This document shows positions 26,036 to 36,636 of a stretch of DNA of 64,000 nt, piece by piece. The stretch is from an uncultured Saprospiraceae bacterium (GTDB lineage Bacteria; Bacteroidota; Bacteroidia; Chitinophagales; Saprospiraceae): contig CALLPN010000028.1 of assembly GCA_938015435.1 (NCBI GenBank), forward strand, positions 43,408 to 107,407, in the 5' to 3' direction. Position 1 is the first letter of the stretch, and every line of letters starts with the position of its first letter. The notes below the pieces were generated by a model. It was not told the origin of the DNA. It ran no database searches and saw nothing but the letters and a program-made list of their open reading frames with translations. The position numbers and the translations under genes are program-made.

Positions 26036-27057
26036 GATATAGGCGTTTTAGATTGATAAAAAAAGTTTAAAAATTCTGTCCTTTTGACATTTAATGATTC
26101 TGCCTCTACCCTAAATCAATAAGCAATTTTGATTTCTTAAAGACATAAATAAATACCACAGGGAACAAAAAGGTAACTGTCAATTTATAGGCATTTTTTT
26201 TGGTCAGATACAGCTATCGCTAGTGATCAATTTAACAGATCACCAAATTCACGTATTAACAATATCAATTTTGTTAAAATATTATTTCCAGAGGCACGCA
26301 AACACATTCGTATTTCCTCTCATTCTAATCATCATACAAACAGTACGACTTATGCATTAAAATTACTTTTCAATAAATTCCAATTTCAAAAGACATTCGT
26401 TTTAAATACTTCAAAAAAATGTCTTTCTATCAAAATCAAAACTCTAAATCGAAGGATAAAATTGTATTCGTCGACAAACAAAATTTTACCTTCTTTAATT
26501 ATTATCGTTGTTAGATTTTTACTCTTTCAACTTGTATATCTATTAGACACAATTAAAACGAACTGTGCTGCAAACACCCCTACTTATTTTTAAATTATTT
26601 TCAACATTAATCCAAAATAACATTACCTCATTGACACAAATCCAAATAGGAGAAACTACAATATATATTTTACCTCTTATTATTTTTGCTAACTATTAGT
26701 ACTTGAGAACATTTTTTACTTGATACATTAAAGATGAGCCAAAGCATGTCATTGGTAACAAACAATATTATTGAATTGTAACACTACCTACATCCAATGT
26801 AATTCACAAAAACCCTACAATCAATCACTTACATAGAATATTTGTAAGAATTTAGGGGGTATACAATCTAGGTTTTCACTAATTTATCGTTGAAATATCT
26901 TTGAAAGCATTGATATCACCTCAAAAAAGCAAGAAAGGAAGGCATCCATTAGAGCCTGGTCAATGATTAATATGTTAAGTTGCTATTAATGTATTTCAAA
27001 GCTATTAAACCATTTACTACATTTAGAGTATAATATATACAGACATATTACAACACT
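26036..27057. other. 1-kb gene-free AT-rich region
   Basis: These 1022 nt separate two divergent genes. Only very short frames occur (the best is 31 codons at about 26419). A TATCTTTG box at 26896-26903 on the plus strand matches TAnnTTTG and could drive the GLPGLI gene from 155 nt upstream. No convincing hairpin terminator or RNA family was recognised. Confidence 0.5.
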
Positions 27058-27846
27058 ATGAAGAATTACAATCAATATCTAGGCATAATCGTTATGATCA
27101 TTATGCTATGCAGTAGCTCATTCCTTACCGCTCAGAACACTAGTGGCACCATCTTATACACCCAAAAAATCAATATCCACAAGAATCTCCCCATAGAAAT
27201 GGAAGCAATGAAGGATAGGATTCCTGAGTTTCGCGAATCTAATCACAAACTTACTTTCGCAGACAGCAAAGTCATGTACGAAAGCATAAAAAATAAAAAA
27301 GAAGAAGGTAACAAAGCGAAGCGAGGTGGCAAGAGAGGCGGCAAAAGAGGTGGTCGAGGTATGAGAGGCGGAAGGAATAAAGGAAAAAGATTTGCCGATC
27401 TCAGTACTAATACTGTTATCGCAACTAGAGATCTTATGGGTAAAAAATTCCTCGTGACTGGAACTTCAGAAAAGTACAAATGGAAAATGACCGGCAAGAG
27501 TAAACAAGTAGGTTCATACTTATGTCAAGAAGCAACATGGCAAGATAGTACTACACAAATCATCGCATGGTTTACTCCTATGATACCCGTACAAGTAGGT
27601 CCAGAAGACTATACTGGACTTCCTGGTGCCATATTACATATGAACATAAATGATGGAGAAAGAGAAATCACTGCTACCGATGTAAAACTCGGTGAGATAG
27701 ACACTAACTTACTGGTCGCACCTACTGAAGGAGAGAAAGTAAGCCAAGAGGAATGGGCCGTAATACGTGAGGAAAAAATGAAAGAGATGGAAAAGGAATA
27801 TGGTGGAAAAGGCAACGGTGGTCGAATGTTTCATATCAGACACTAA
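27058..27846 (+). CDS. GLPGLI-family protein
   Basis: This 262-residue secreted or periplasmic protein has a signal peptide (cleavage near FLTAQ, residue 26). The family signature is YTGLPGAIL, preceded by IAWFTPMIPVQVGPEDY. GLPGLI proteins are specific to Bacteroidota, occur beside outer-membrane receptors and have no known biochemical role. Here a receptor gene starts 51 nt downstream, the usual pairing. Residues about 87-111 are an unusual Arg/Gly/Lys-rich insert made of RGGK-type repeats, which could bind a polyanion or a metal-free ligand; that is inference. The C-terminus is again charged and glycine-rich. Confidence 0.88.
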   Translation: MKNYNQYLGIIVMIIMLCSSSFLTAQNTSGTILYTQKINIHKNLPIEMEAMKDRIPEFRESNHKLTFADSKVMYESIKNKKEEGNKAKRGGKRGGKRGGRGMRGGRNKGKRFADLSTNTVIATRDLMGKKFLVTGTSEKYKWKMTGKSKQVGSYLCQEATWQDSTTQIIAWFTPMIPVQVGPEDYTGLPGAILHMNINDGEREITATDVKLGEIDTNLLVAPTEGEKVSQEEWAVIREEKMKEMEKEYGGKGNGGRMFHIRH

Positions 27847-27897
27847 TTATACTCTTAGCAACTTTCATTTTCAATTAACAAAAGTCAACCCGAAAGA

Positions 27898-30702
27898 ATG
27901 AAAATCCTATATTCAGTTCTATTAACTTTCGCTTCAGTTACATTATTAGGTCAATCCTATTCTTTAGAAGGATATGTAACTGACCAAAAAAAAGAGCCGT
28001 TACCTAGTGCAACTATAGTGGTACTTTCCCAAGTGGATAGCACTATGGCTGGATTTGCATTATCTACCAATGAGGGCAGATTTATAGTAAGAGACTTGAA
28101 AAAAGGAGAATATCTTCTTCAGATAAGTTATCTGGGATACGAACAATACAGCGAAAAAAAATCTATTACTGGCAGCGAGGAAGAAGTAAATTTAAATACG
28201 ATCCAACTCAGCCTATCATCCAATCGGATAGAGGAGATTGTAGTTAAAGGAGAAACTACACCGATCGAAGTTAAAAAAGATACTATCGTTTATAATGCTA
28301 ATGCTTTTAAAACTCAACCTAATGATGTCGTAGAAGATCTTCTAAGACAGATGCCTGGCGTAGAAATAGAAGATGACGGAACGATAGTTGCTCAAGGCGA
28401 AGAGGTTCAAAAAGTCACAGTAGATGGTAAAGATTTCTTTGGAAACGACCCTAGTATAGCTACCAAAAACTTGCCTGCCAAAGCTATTGATAAAGTTGAA
28501 TTCTTTGACCAAAAGTCCGATAGAGCGGAATTTACTGGTGTAGATGATGGCGAACGTACTAAGACGATGAATTTGGAATTGAAAGAAGATTACAAAAAAG
28601 GCTTTTTTGGAAATACTGAGATAGGAGGGGGTTATGAAAACGGTACTGAAGAAAGCAGATATAAATTACGTGGAAGCCTCAATAGATTCTCTAAAAAATC
28701 GCAATTATCTTTTATTGGAAATCTAAACAATATCAACGAACAAGGATTTTCTACTGGTGACTACTTTAGCTTTATGAGTAGTATGGGAGCAATTGGGCGA
28801 AGAGGAGGTGGACGCCAAGGCAATAGCGGCATTAGTATCAATCAGGGTTTGAGTGATGGATACGTAAATACTGGCGCAGGTGGGATCAATTTCAATTATG
28901 ATCTCACACCAAAAACAGAAATCAACCTCAGTTATTTTGTCAATGATATAGAAAGCGACATAGTCAGCCAGACCTTACGAGAGACATTTATCAATGATAG
29001 TAGAAGCTTCTTTTCAGATGATGATTTAGATCAGATTAGTAAGAATAAAAGTCACACCGTCAATTTACGAATCGAACAAGTAATAGACTCTACACAAGAT
29101 ATCAGATTAAAATCCTCATTAAAAATCAATGAGGGACTATTAAACAGTGATGAGCTCAGCTCAACTACTGATCAACTAGGCGAAATCGCCAACACTGGAA
29201 TTACAAATTATGATAGCAATGCAGACCAAATCACTCCATCTGGTTCTCTTTTATATCGTAAAAGAATAGGATCTAATGCTCCTTGGGTATTCACAGTAGA
29301 AGGTACACTTAATCAAACTGACAATGATTCTAATGGCAACCTTAGCTCAGACAATGACTTCGCGCCTAATGATAATACAATAGATCTCAGACAAATATTG
29401 CTCCAGAGACAACTTGAGTCCGATGATGAAAACTCATATCGTGTTGATGCTACTCTCACCCAACCTCTTGGCAATGGACAATATCTTGATTACAACTACC
29501 GCAGAAGTAATACAAGTAATGATGTCATAACAGATATCTATGATATTGATAATGATACTGATATTAATGTGCTTAACACAGCATTATCCACAAAGTACAC
29601 GAGAGATTTTTCTTACAATAGATATGGTTTAGCTTGGCAGAAGGAAGGTGACAATGCCTCTCTATCTTTTGGTGCCTACTTACAACAATCGCAATTAGAT
29701 GGTGAACTATCAGACATCAATCCTGCGATAAACATAAGCAATCTTGCCATCCTGCCTACAGCAAGATACAGATACGAAATAGACAGAGGCCACAACTTCA
29801 GCTTGAGATATAGTACCAGTGTAAATCAACCAACTATTGAGCAACTACAACCTGTGCTCGACCTTACTGATCCACTAAACCTATATCAAGGCAATCCAAA
29901 TCTTGAAGTAGAATACCAACATAATCTAAGGATGAATTATATCAAGTGGGATCAATTCAACTTCTCTAGTTTCTTTGCATTTATGACGGTAAATTACTCT
30001 CGTAATAACATCATCAATCAGACAAGTATTGACGAAAACTTTGTTCAGACCACATCACCTATCAATGTATCAGATGACCTGAGTGTCAGAACAAATCTTA
30101 GTTACTCTAGGCCTCTAAGATCTTTCGGAGCAAAAATCAAATTATTCACTAATAGTACTTATCAAAATTCTATTCAATTTATCAATACCACTCAGAACGA
30201 TGTAAATAGATACAATACTTCTGTAGGAATAACATTAGAAAATAGAAACAAGGACAACTTCTCTATCAGCGGCACCGCGAGACTTACGCAAAACACTAAT
30301 ACCTATTCGGAAAATACAGACCAAAATCTAAGCTTCCTCAATCAATCTTATCAAATAGGAACGAGATTAGATGCTATCAAAACATGGTCATTTGCCACGG
30401 ACATGAATATTCGTCATTTCTCTGAACAGAACTTTTCTCCCTCAGAAACTATACCGATTTGGACTGCAAGTATTAGCAAATATTTTTTGGAAGGAAACAA
30501 AGGAGAATTTAAAATATCTGCTTATGATCTACTCAATCAAAATCAAAGCATCAATCGTGTAAGCAATGCTAACTATGTACAAAATGAATCTATTAATACT
30601 CTTGGTAGATATATCATGGCAAGCTTTCTCTATAGCTTTTCTAGTACTGGTGGAGAAGCTAGCGGAGGTACCCCAAAGAAAATGTTTAGGATGCATGGAT
30701 AA
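27898..30702 (+). CDS. TonB-receptor-like outer-membrane barrel with carboxypeptidase-regulatory domain
   Basis: This 934-residue protein has a signal peptide (cleavage near LLGQS) and a CarboxypepD_reg-like domain at about 20-110 (LEGYVTDQKKEPLPSATIVV). A degenerate plug follows with LLRQMPGVEIEDDG and the subgroup signature VTVDGKDFFGNDP. A large barrel runs from there to about 910. It belongs to the outer-membrane beta-barrel family commonly encoded after GLPGLI genes. The C-terminus is a short Gly/Ser-rich tail and not the usual aromatic residue. Loops include an Arg/Gly-rich segment (GRRGGGRQGNSG) that echoes the insert in the partner. The pair may import or export a peptide or metal complex; substrate unknown. 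Confidence 0.88.
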   Translation: MKILYSVLLTFASVTLLGQSYSLEGYVTDQKKEPLPSATIVVLSQVDSTMAGFALSTNEGRFIVRDLKKGEYLLQISYLGYEQYSEKKSITGSEEEVNLNTIQLSLSSNRIEEIVVKGETTPIEVKKDTIVYNANAFKTQPNDVVEDLLRQMPGVEIEDDGTIVAQGEEVQKVTVDGKDFFGNDPSIATKNLPAKAIDKVEFFDQKSDRAEFTGVDDGERTKTMNLELKEDYKKGFFGNTEIGGGYENGTEESRYKLRGSLNRFSKKSQLSFIGNLNNINEQGFSTGDYFSFMSSMGAIGRRGGGRQGNSGISINQGLSDGYVNTGAGGINFNYDLTPKTEINLSYFVNDIESDIVSQTLRETFINDSRSFFSDDDLDQISKNKSHTVNLRIEQVIDSTQDIRLKSSLKINEGLLNSDELSSTTDQLGEIANTGITNYDSNADQITPSGSLLYRKRIGSNAPWVFTVEGTLNQTDNDSNGNLSSDNDFAPNDNTIDLRQILLQRQLESDDENSYRVDATLTQPLGNGQYLDYNYRRSNTSNDVITDIYDIDNDTDINVLNTALSTKYTRDFSYNRYGLAWQKEGDNASLSFGAYLQQSQLDGELSDINPAINISNLAILPTARYRYEIDRGHNFSLRYSTSVNQPTIEQLQPVLDLTDPLNLYQGNPNLEVEYQHNLRMNYIKWDQFNFSSFFAFMTVNYSRNNIINQTSIDENFVQTTSPINVSDDLSVRTNLSYSRPLRSFGAKIKLFTNSTYQNSIQFINTTQNDVNRYNTSVGITLENRNKDNFSISGTARLTQNTNTYSENTDQNLSFLNQSYQIGTRLDAIKTWSFATDMNIRHFSEQNFSPSETIPIWTASISKYFLEGNKGEFKISAYDLLNQNQSINRVSNANYVQNESINTLGRYIMASFLYSFSSTGGEASGGTPKKMFRMHG

Positions 30703-30769
30703 TAGACAATTAATATTTTCAATTAGATGTGACCATATATAGAACATTATGAGTTTAAGATAGGATAGT

Positions 30770-31288
30770 TTATTTACTTTCCAATTCTTTGAAACATTCA
30801 GCAACATTGGAATTATTTATAATAGTCGCTTGAATACTACGCGCAATACACGACTCTTTGACTGAAGCTATATCTAATTGATAACAAGTTAAAGTTACCG
30901 CGATCGTCTGCGCCTCTGTGATATACCAGTCTTTAAAGCAATCCGAATCATTTGATGTCTCGTTAGCACTTTCTAAAAAAATGGATGCCAGATTAAGAGT
31001 TGTAATACCACTTTTATTTTGATAGTCGACTAAGTAGTCATAATATTCGAAAGATTTCACCCTGATCCTAACCATAGCTAGACTGTCTTGACCTTGAAGT
31101 TTAAAGTCTTCAATTTCAGCTGGTACTAAGTTGATAGGAAGCTTTTCATTGAGGGTGAGTCCTTGACTCATTACGTATTCAGTAAACTCATTAGACTTGA
31201 GTTGTAATTTATCTAGGCCAAAAAGATCTTGAGCCATTGTATTGGTCGCTAAAACCAATAGTATTACTAGTATTTTTAAGTAATTCAT
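30770..31288 (-). CDS. Secreted protein of unknown function
   Basis: This 172-residue protein has a signal peptide (MNYLKILVILLVLATNTMAQ). The mature part is mainly charged and helical with four cysteines in the last third (NDSDCFKDWY, LTCYQLD, ESCIARS, AECFKELE), possibly two disulfides. It lacks a lipobox. I do not recognise the family. It is encoded 44 nt downstream of the HTH protein gene at 31333-32361 on the same strand, so the two may share a transcript. Confidence 0.6.
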   Translation of the reverse strand: MNYLKILVILLVLATNTMAQDLFGLDKLQLKSNEFTEYVMSQGLTLNEKLPINLVPAEIEDFKLQGQDSLAMVRIRVKSFEYYDYLVDYQNKSGITTLNLASIFLESANETSNDSDCFKDWYITEAQTIAVTLTCYQLDIASVKESCIARSIQATIINNSNVAECFKELESK

Positions 31289-31332
31289 TTTTAAGTAATT
31301 CTAAATGGTAATTTTAAAATACATCGAACCTA

Positions 31333-32361
31333 TTAACTGTAGTAAGCTTTAACATATGCATCTAGTTTATCACCATATTGTAAGAGTTCTTTTTCGAAGG
31401 TCTTGAATGTTTGATCTCGTTCTCTTTCCCCTTGACCACTGATTAGAATAGATTGATTAGTAACTTTCTCTAACCATCCTTCCATGTGATCACACACTCT
31501 CGGATCGTCTGATCTGATATAATTAGGTGTATCGTATGCATGATAGACGATTCTATAGTCATCCTTAGTGACATATATTATTTCCGAACTGATTACCACC
31601 TCATTGAGGTATATCTTCATATCACTCTTTTGCTGTCCACTTGAAAAGGATATTTTCTTACCCTTCTCAGCTACATCCTGCAGGTGGCGTAAAAGCTTCT
31701 TAATATCATTAAATACCGCATATATCTCCTCCTCACTCCGAAAGACTCCTGCTTTGATATAATAACTCAATTGCTGCAGCGTATTGGTAAATATCTGCTT
31801 GTTCCAAATATCAACGCTATCGTAGCTGTCATAATGATCTTGTAGTTTACGTACAACCCTTGTTAATTCTACATCATCGAAATAATGTGATTGATTATAA
31901 TCTCGGCCATATTTTTTAATCTTCCAATTGGTACGATTCCATGCAAACAATTTGAAGTATAGCAAAAATGGAAACTGCAAATAATGCATCATCGGTACTT
32001 CATTGACGAATGTGCTGACTTGATAGTTTTCTCTCGTCCGATCCAACATCTGAGAGCTTTCCAAAAATCCAGCTAAAAACTCATGATAAGATCTCGGCTC
32101 ATACTTTATAGTATCTGAATAGAAAAAATAAGGCGACAATGATTTATCCGCATCACTTGTAAAGCTATCGAATGAAACTCCGTACTGTTTACACAGTAGT
32201 ATTACTTCTTCAAAACTTAGTTTTGAAATATTCGTGATCTTTTTATATGCTCCAGACTCACTCATATTGAGCGTTTTAGCTACACTAGTCACTAGAGACG
32301 ACCCCGTAGGCAATTGCCTTTTAATAATTTGAAAAAAATCTTTTTGTGGTGACAGTTCCAT
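31333..32361 (-). CDS. HTH protein with large unknown C-terminal domain
   Basis: This 342-residue protein has an N-terminal helix-turn-helix at about 12-60 (FFQIIKRQLPTGSSLVTSVAKTLNMSESGAYKKITN, then LSFEEVILLCKQYGVSFDSF). The remainder, about 280 residues, is helical with a mixed C-terminal part and no recognised sensor fold. This layout is seen in Bacteroidota-specific regulators of unknown ligand. The QLPTGS segment before the HTH also occurs in the small protein at 16001-16261. It has no signal peptide and is likely cytoplasmic. Confidence 0.65.
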   Translation of the reverse strand: MELSPQKDFFQIIKRQLPTGSSLVTSVAKTLNMSESGAYKKITNISKLSFEEVILLCKQYGVSFDSFTSDADKSLSPYFFYSDTIKYEPRSYHEFLAGFLESSQMLDRTRENYQVSTFVNEVPMMHYLQFPFLLYFKLFAWNRTNWKIKKYGRDYNQSHYFDDVELTRVVRKLQDHYDSYDSVDIWNKQIFTNTLQQLSYYIKAGVFRSEEEIYAVFNDIKKLLRHLQDVAEKGKKISFSSGQQKSDMKIYLNEVVISSEIIYVTKDDYRIVYHAYDTPNYIRSDDPRVCDHMEGWLEKVTNQSILISGQGERERDQTFKTFEKELLQYGDKLDAYVKAYYS

Positions 32362-32517
32362 AATTAGGAGATTCAGATTATCAATGTCCTAATATAGCCA
32401 AAAAAACTGTGCTTGATGCACAGAATAGGAAAGTCAAGTGAGCCATATCTCATTGACACTGCTTGCATAGAGTTTCGCTCGATCAATGAACACAATATTT
32501 CTACAATATATGGTCCG

Positions 32518-34410
32518 CTAGTATAGCACTCTAAACTTAATTGTATTCTCAATCTTTCTTAGTGCCATAATGACGTCTTTGTTGTATTCTTTATCCAAAT
32601 CCGTGATCACGTAGCCCACTTCATTATCTGTCGAAAGAAATTGACCAGAAATATTCATTTCATAAGTTGCCAACACTTCATTGATTTTAGCCATTATACC
32701 TGGGACATTTTTATGAATATGTAAGAATCTATGCGCCTTATTTTGCCTCGGCAACCGAATATTGGGAAAATTTACAGCATCCACCGTACTACCAGAATTT
32801 ATATATTCCATGATTTTATTAGGAACAAAATCAGCAATATTTCTTTGTGCCTCTTCAGTGCTACCGCCAACATGCGGTGTTAATATCACATTATTCAAGC
32901 CTTGTAATTGTGTAATAAAATTACCATTACTTCTAGGCTCTTCAGGATAGACATCTATGGCTGCTCCACCAAGTTTACCAGATTTCAAGGCACTAGCTAA
33001 TGCTTCGATATCAACTACTGATCCACGTGCTAGATTAATAAACATTGCACCATCCTTCATTTGGCTAATCTCGCGTTCACCGATAAAATTCTTGTTGGCT
33101 TTGTTATCATCAATATGCAGTGTTACCACATCTGAAATACTTAGCAACTTATCTAATGAGTCACATTTAACCGCGTTACCCAAAGCTAATTTATCATCGA
33201 CATCATAATAATATACACGCATACCGATAGCTTCTGCCAATACTGACAATTGCTTACCTATGTTTCCGTAACCAATTATTCCTAACTTCTTACCACGAAC
33301 TTCTCTGGATCCTGCAGCGGTTTTTTGCCATTGACCTTCATGAATTTCCGTACTTCTAGGAAAAACACTACGCATTAACATAATAATCTCACCTATTGCC
33401 AATTCAACTACTGACCGCGTATTACTATAAGGTGCGTTAAAAACTGCTACACCATTTATTCTACAGTTATCTAAATCTATCTGATCGGTACCAATGCAAA
33501 AAGCACCCACTACTAATAATTTGTCAGCCGCCGCTAAAACTTTTTTAGTTACCTGAGTTTTTGAACGAATACCCAATACATGCACTCCTTTGATTTTTTC
33601 TATCAAATCATCTTCAGAAAGACTGTGCTTTACCAACTCAACAGAAAAACCATCTTCTGTTAAGTTCTCAAAAGCATCTGTATGAACATTTTCTAACAAC
33701 AATATTTTGATTCTATTCTTGGGATATGATATGTTTCGTGGCAAATCATTGACGAAAAGAAATTCGTCCATATTTGGAGTGACATGATCTGCATTACTAG
33801 TTGCTTTCTCTCTATGAACATTCTCCGTATAAGCAAAAAATTTATCCGCAATACCTGCCTCTCGCATTACATAATCACTATAGCCATCTCCTATCACTTG
33901 AACTTCGCCTTCTAAGTTCATTTGCTTCAAGCATTGAATTTTTCCATTGTGTTGCGACAATGGGTTGTTTTCATCAAATCCTATTATAGATCCGTCTTCA
34001 GCAAACCTAAATGTGTTGGCATAAACTCTATCCGAAGGAATATTGTATTCATAAACTATGGGATCAATAAACTCTTTAAATCCACAAGAAATCACATAAA
34101 TATCATCCGCGTATTTTTCAAAAAACTCTTTATTCTCTTCAATTGATTTTGATATTTTTTGACGTAACTCAGCTACTAGAGCTTCTAGGTCACTTTTATT
34201 GGCGCACAATAATTTGATACGTCTTTCTAAAGACTCCGTAAAAGAGATATCCCCATCAATACCTAAGTTCGTTATTTTCTGAATCTCCGCGATTACCTCG
34301 TCTTTATTTGATTTTCCTGATAGAGTAATCTCTGCCAAAACGTCAAGAGCCTCTACCCTAGTTAAGGTACTATCAAAATCAAAAACGTATTTTCTACTTA
34401 CTCCTACCAT
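32518..34410 (-). CDS. Fused phosphoserine phosphatase / phosphoglycerate dehydrogenase
   Basis: This 630-residue protein joins two enzymes of serine synthesis. Residues 1-220 are a HAD-IB phosphatase like SerB: DFDST at 11-15 with the nucleophile D11, VISCGFKEF as motif II and VIGDGYSDYVMRE as motif IV. Residues about 230-540 are a SerA-type 3-phosphoglycerate dehydrogenase: NAPYSNTRSVVELAIG, the NAD motif GIIGYGNIGKQL, INLARGSVVD and the catalytic histidine in LTPHVGGSTEEAQ. Residues about 555-630 are an ACT domain (NVPGIMAKINEVL), the usual serine feedback site. The first and third steps of the pathway are thus on one chain; the SerC step is absent here. All key residues are present. Confidence 0.92.
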   Translation of the reverse strand: MVGVSRKYVFDFDSTLTRVEALDVLAEITLSGKSNKDEVIAEIQKITNLGIDGDISFTESLERRIKLLCANKSDLEALVAELRQKISKSIEENKEFFEKYADDIYVISCGFKEFIDPIVYEYNIPSDRVYANTFRFAEDGSIIGFDENNPLSQHNGKIQCLKQMNLEGEVQVIGDGYSDYVMREAGIADKFFAYTENVHREKATSNADHVTPNMDEFLFVNDLPRNISYPKNRIKILLLENVHTDAFENLTEDGFSVELVKHSLSEDDLIEKIKGVHVLGIRSKTQVTKKVLAAADKLLVVGAFCIGTDQIDLDNCRINGVAVFNAPYSNTRSVVELAIGEIIMLMRSVFPRSTEIHEGQWQKTAAGSREVRGKKLGIIGYGNIGKQLSVLAEAIGMRVYYYDVDDKLALGNAVKCDSLDKLLSISDVVTLHIDDNKANKNFIGEREISQMKDGAMFINLARGSVVDIEALASALKSGKLGGAAIDVYPEEPRSNGNFITQLQGLNNVILTPHVGGSTEEAQRNIADFVPNKIMEYINSGSTVDAVNFPNIRLPRQNKAHRFLHIHKNVPGIMAKINEVLATYEMNISGQFLSTDNEVGYVITDLDKEYNKDVIMALRKIENTIKFRVLY

Positions 34411-34648
34411 TTTTCAACAATTATTTGCTTAAACCAAGCGCCAAAATAAAGATTTATTTGAATGCGTATCAATGAATCTTATTAAAAATTATTTTTATTA
34501 AATCCACTTTATTTAGCCGATATTTTCAAGAATATTTTATTGAATTATAAGAACATGGTATTTACAGCATAACTACAGCGAAAAAGAAGTAGACCTATTG
34601 ACCAAAACCTTAAACGCAGCCTAGGCTAAGCCATTAAGATGTATAATT

Positions 34649-36439
34649 TTACTTTTTCCTGAACTTATGCATCTTGGTTTGCTGCGAATCAATTTCAACC
34701 TTTACGAAATATAGGCCTGAGCTTAATTTAGAGACATCAATAGGAAAAGCAGGAGATTCTATATGATATTGAATTTGTCCAATGCTGTTATATATGAATA
34801 ATTGCTCAACTCTTCGTGGTGTATCTATCCAGAAGAGGCCATCATTGGGATTTGGGAACAAATTCAACTCCGAAATATAGGTTCCATCGATGACAACAAG
34901 AGGTACATTATTATTTGAATTAAAAGTATGATTTTGTATCACAAAGTCGCCGTTGCCATTAGGCACACGAGCATAACCTTGATTTAATTGTTGCTCAGAA
35001 TAGTTTACATGATCAATAATCGTTAAATCTTCATATACCATAAACAGGTCGCCTCCCTTCTTACTTATTTTGAAATTGGAATGAATTCCTTGCTGATGAA
35101 CATCTCTATCTGACCAAACGATCAAATATCCATTGGCGGGAATAATTGAAGCTTCTGGGAAATACCATTTTTTAAGAAAATCTTTATCATCACTCAAATA
35201 GAATTTTTCGTCCAATTCGATATCATCATTTGTATTATTATATAACTCTATCCAATCTGGTGATCCGCCATCAGGCTCTTGTACCCCACCTTGCTCATCA
35301 TTAGATGCTACAAATTCATTAATCACAATATCTCCTATTTGAAAAGGATAAGCAAATGATTCGCATACAACGCCTTCCTCCAAAAGCATCGTTCTAAAAT
35401 TTTCTTTTCTTTCCTGAATGAATTCTTTTAGTGAAGCAGGATCTTCTATATCTACATCAAAACTATTAGTATTTAAGATGTCATAATTATGATCAATTTG
35501 ATCATTGACATAAGTTTCATCCAATAGATAATCTAATAATTCGCATAATGTTTGATGATAATATTCAATATTTGATTCATCTCTTACAATATCAACATCT
35601 CTTGCTGGATAGATACTTTCGGAGGACGAACCATAAAAAGCAAAGTTGTGATCCCAAGGAATAAAATTTAATAGACTGCTTTTGGGTTCATGATAAATGT
35701 AGTAATTGTGTCTATCATAAGGATATGAATCCCAATCTCCAATTAAAATCTGAACCGCCATGTATTTCAAATAATTACGAAAATGTACGTACTCGTCAAT
35801 ATTTTCGGCGGTAGCTAAAGCTTTATACTCAAGATAATTATCTATAGTTCCTTCCTTTACATCTACTTCAAATTGTTCTGGCACAAGTGATCCTTTATAG
35901 AGATCTCCTTCATCATCAGCAAAATACTGAGACAAGAATGTTTTGTCTACTTGCTGTACGATTCCATAAATACCAACGAACTCATTATTGTAATTTACTT
36001 CAGCATATGATGTTCTTGATCCTGGATATCCCGCCCTCCTGTCTAGTAAGTAAGCAATATTTTCACGTTGTAGCTGTACATCATCTAAGTTATTATTGAG
36101 ATTAAATTTTTTAATTCCGTCGTATTCTATATCCTCAATAAATTTATTCAAATCGACTCTCAACGGTTTTTGATCACTGACCAATATAGATAAAAAACCT
36201 TTCGGCTTGATAGCTACACTATCTAATACAATACCATCTATCTCAATAGACGCCATAAAATAATCTCCTCCAAATTCCAAAGATTCGAAAGACGTCGATG
36301 CAGTAATATTTATTTGATGCAAATACGAATTGTCAAAAATATTGTCCCCTGCATTCTGAGATTCTAATTGATAAGGTACAGCTATAAAGCCTAATGAGAG
36401 GAGGACCGTTATAGTAAAATAAGCGAAAGTTCTATTCAT
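34649..36439 (-). CDS. CotH-kinase-like protein with lamin-tail domain and T9SS sorting signal
   Basis: This 596-residue secreted protein has an N-terminal signal helix. Residues about 40-350 are CotH-like, an atypical kinase fold known from spore-coat CotH. They include VAIKPKG, RENIAYLLDRRAGYPGSRTSYAEV and GIYGIVQQVDKTFL, with the catalytic-type motifs GDWDSYPYDRHNYYIY and FIPWDHNFAF. Residues about 370-505 are a lamin-tail domain (VINEFVASNDEQ, WIELYNN, ANGYLIVWSD). Residues about 520-596 are a T9SS type A sorting domain (LNLFPNPNDGLFWID, KLSSGLYFVKV). It is predicted to be exported through the type IX system and anchored or released at the surface. The target of any kinase activity is unknown. 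Confidence 0.88.
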   Translation of the reverse strand: MNRTFAYFTITVLLSLGFIAVPYQLESQNAGDNIFDNSYLHQINITASTSFESLEFGGDYFMASIEIDGIVLDSVAIKPKGFLSILVSDQKPLRVDLNKFIEDIEYDGIKKFNLNNNLDDVQLQRENIAYLLDRRAGYPGSRTSYAEVNYNNEFVGIYGIVQQVDKTFLSQYFADDEGDLYKGSLVPEQFEVDVKEGTIDNYLEYKALATAENIDEYVHFRNYLKYMAVQILIGDWDSYPYDRHNYYIYHEPKSSLLNFIPWDHNFAFYGSSSESIYPARDVDIVRDESNIEYYHQTLCELLDYLLDETYVNDQIDHNYDILNTNSFDVDIEDPASLKEFIQERKENFRTMLLEEGVVCESFAYPFQIGDIVINEFVASNDEQGGVQEPDGGSPDWIELYNNTNDDIELDEKFYLSDDKDFLKKWYFPEASIIPANGYLIVWSDRDVHQQGIHSNFKISKKGGDLFMVYEDLTIIDHVNYSEQQLNQGYARVPNGNGDFVIQNHTFNSNNNVPLVVIDGTYISELNLFPNPNDGLFWIDTPRRVEQLFIYNSIGQIQYHIESPAFPIDVSKLSSGLYFVKVEIDSQQTKMHKFRKK

Positions 36440-36636
36440 AATATTTACATTACCCGTTATTGATTACTGGCAATTAATCTACAACTAAATTTAATTCATT
36501 CGGTAAATTCCCAATATGATTTAAGTTTATAGTTTCACTGCATCACAATTCCTTTAAAGGCGGAACACTCAAAATTTCCAAATTGAAATAAATATCGGAT
36601 TCAATTCGTAGCGCGTATATATACCAAAAAATATCG

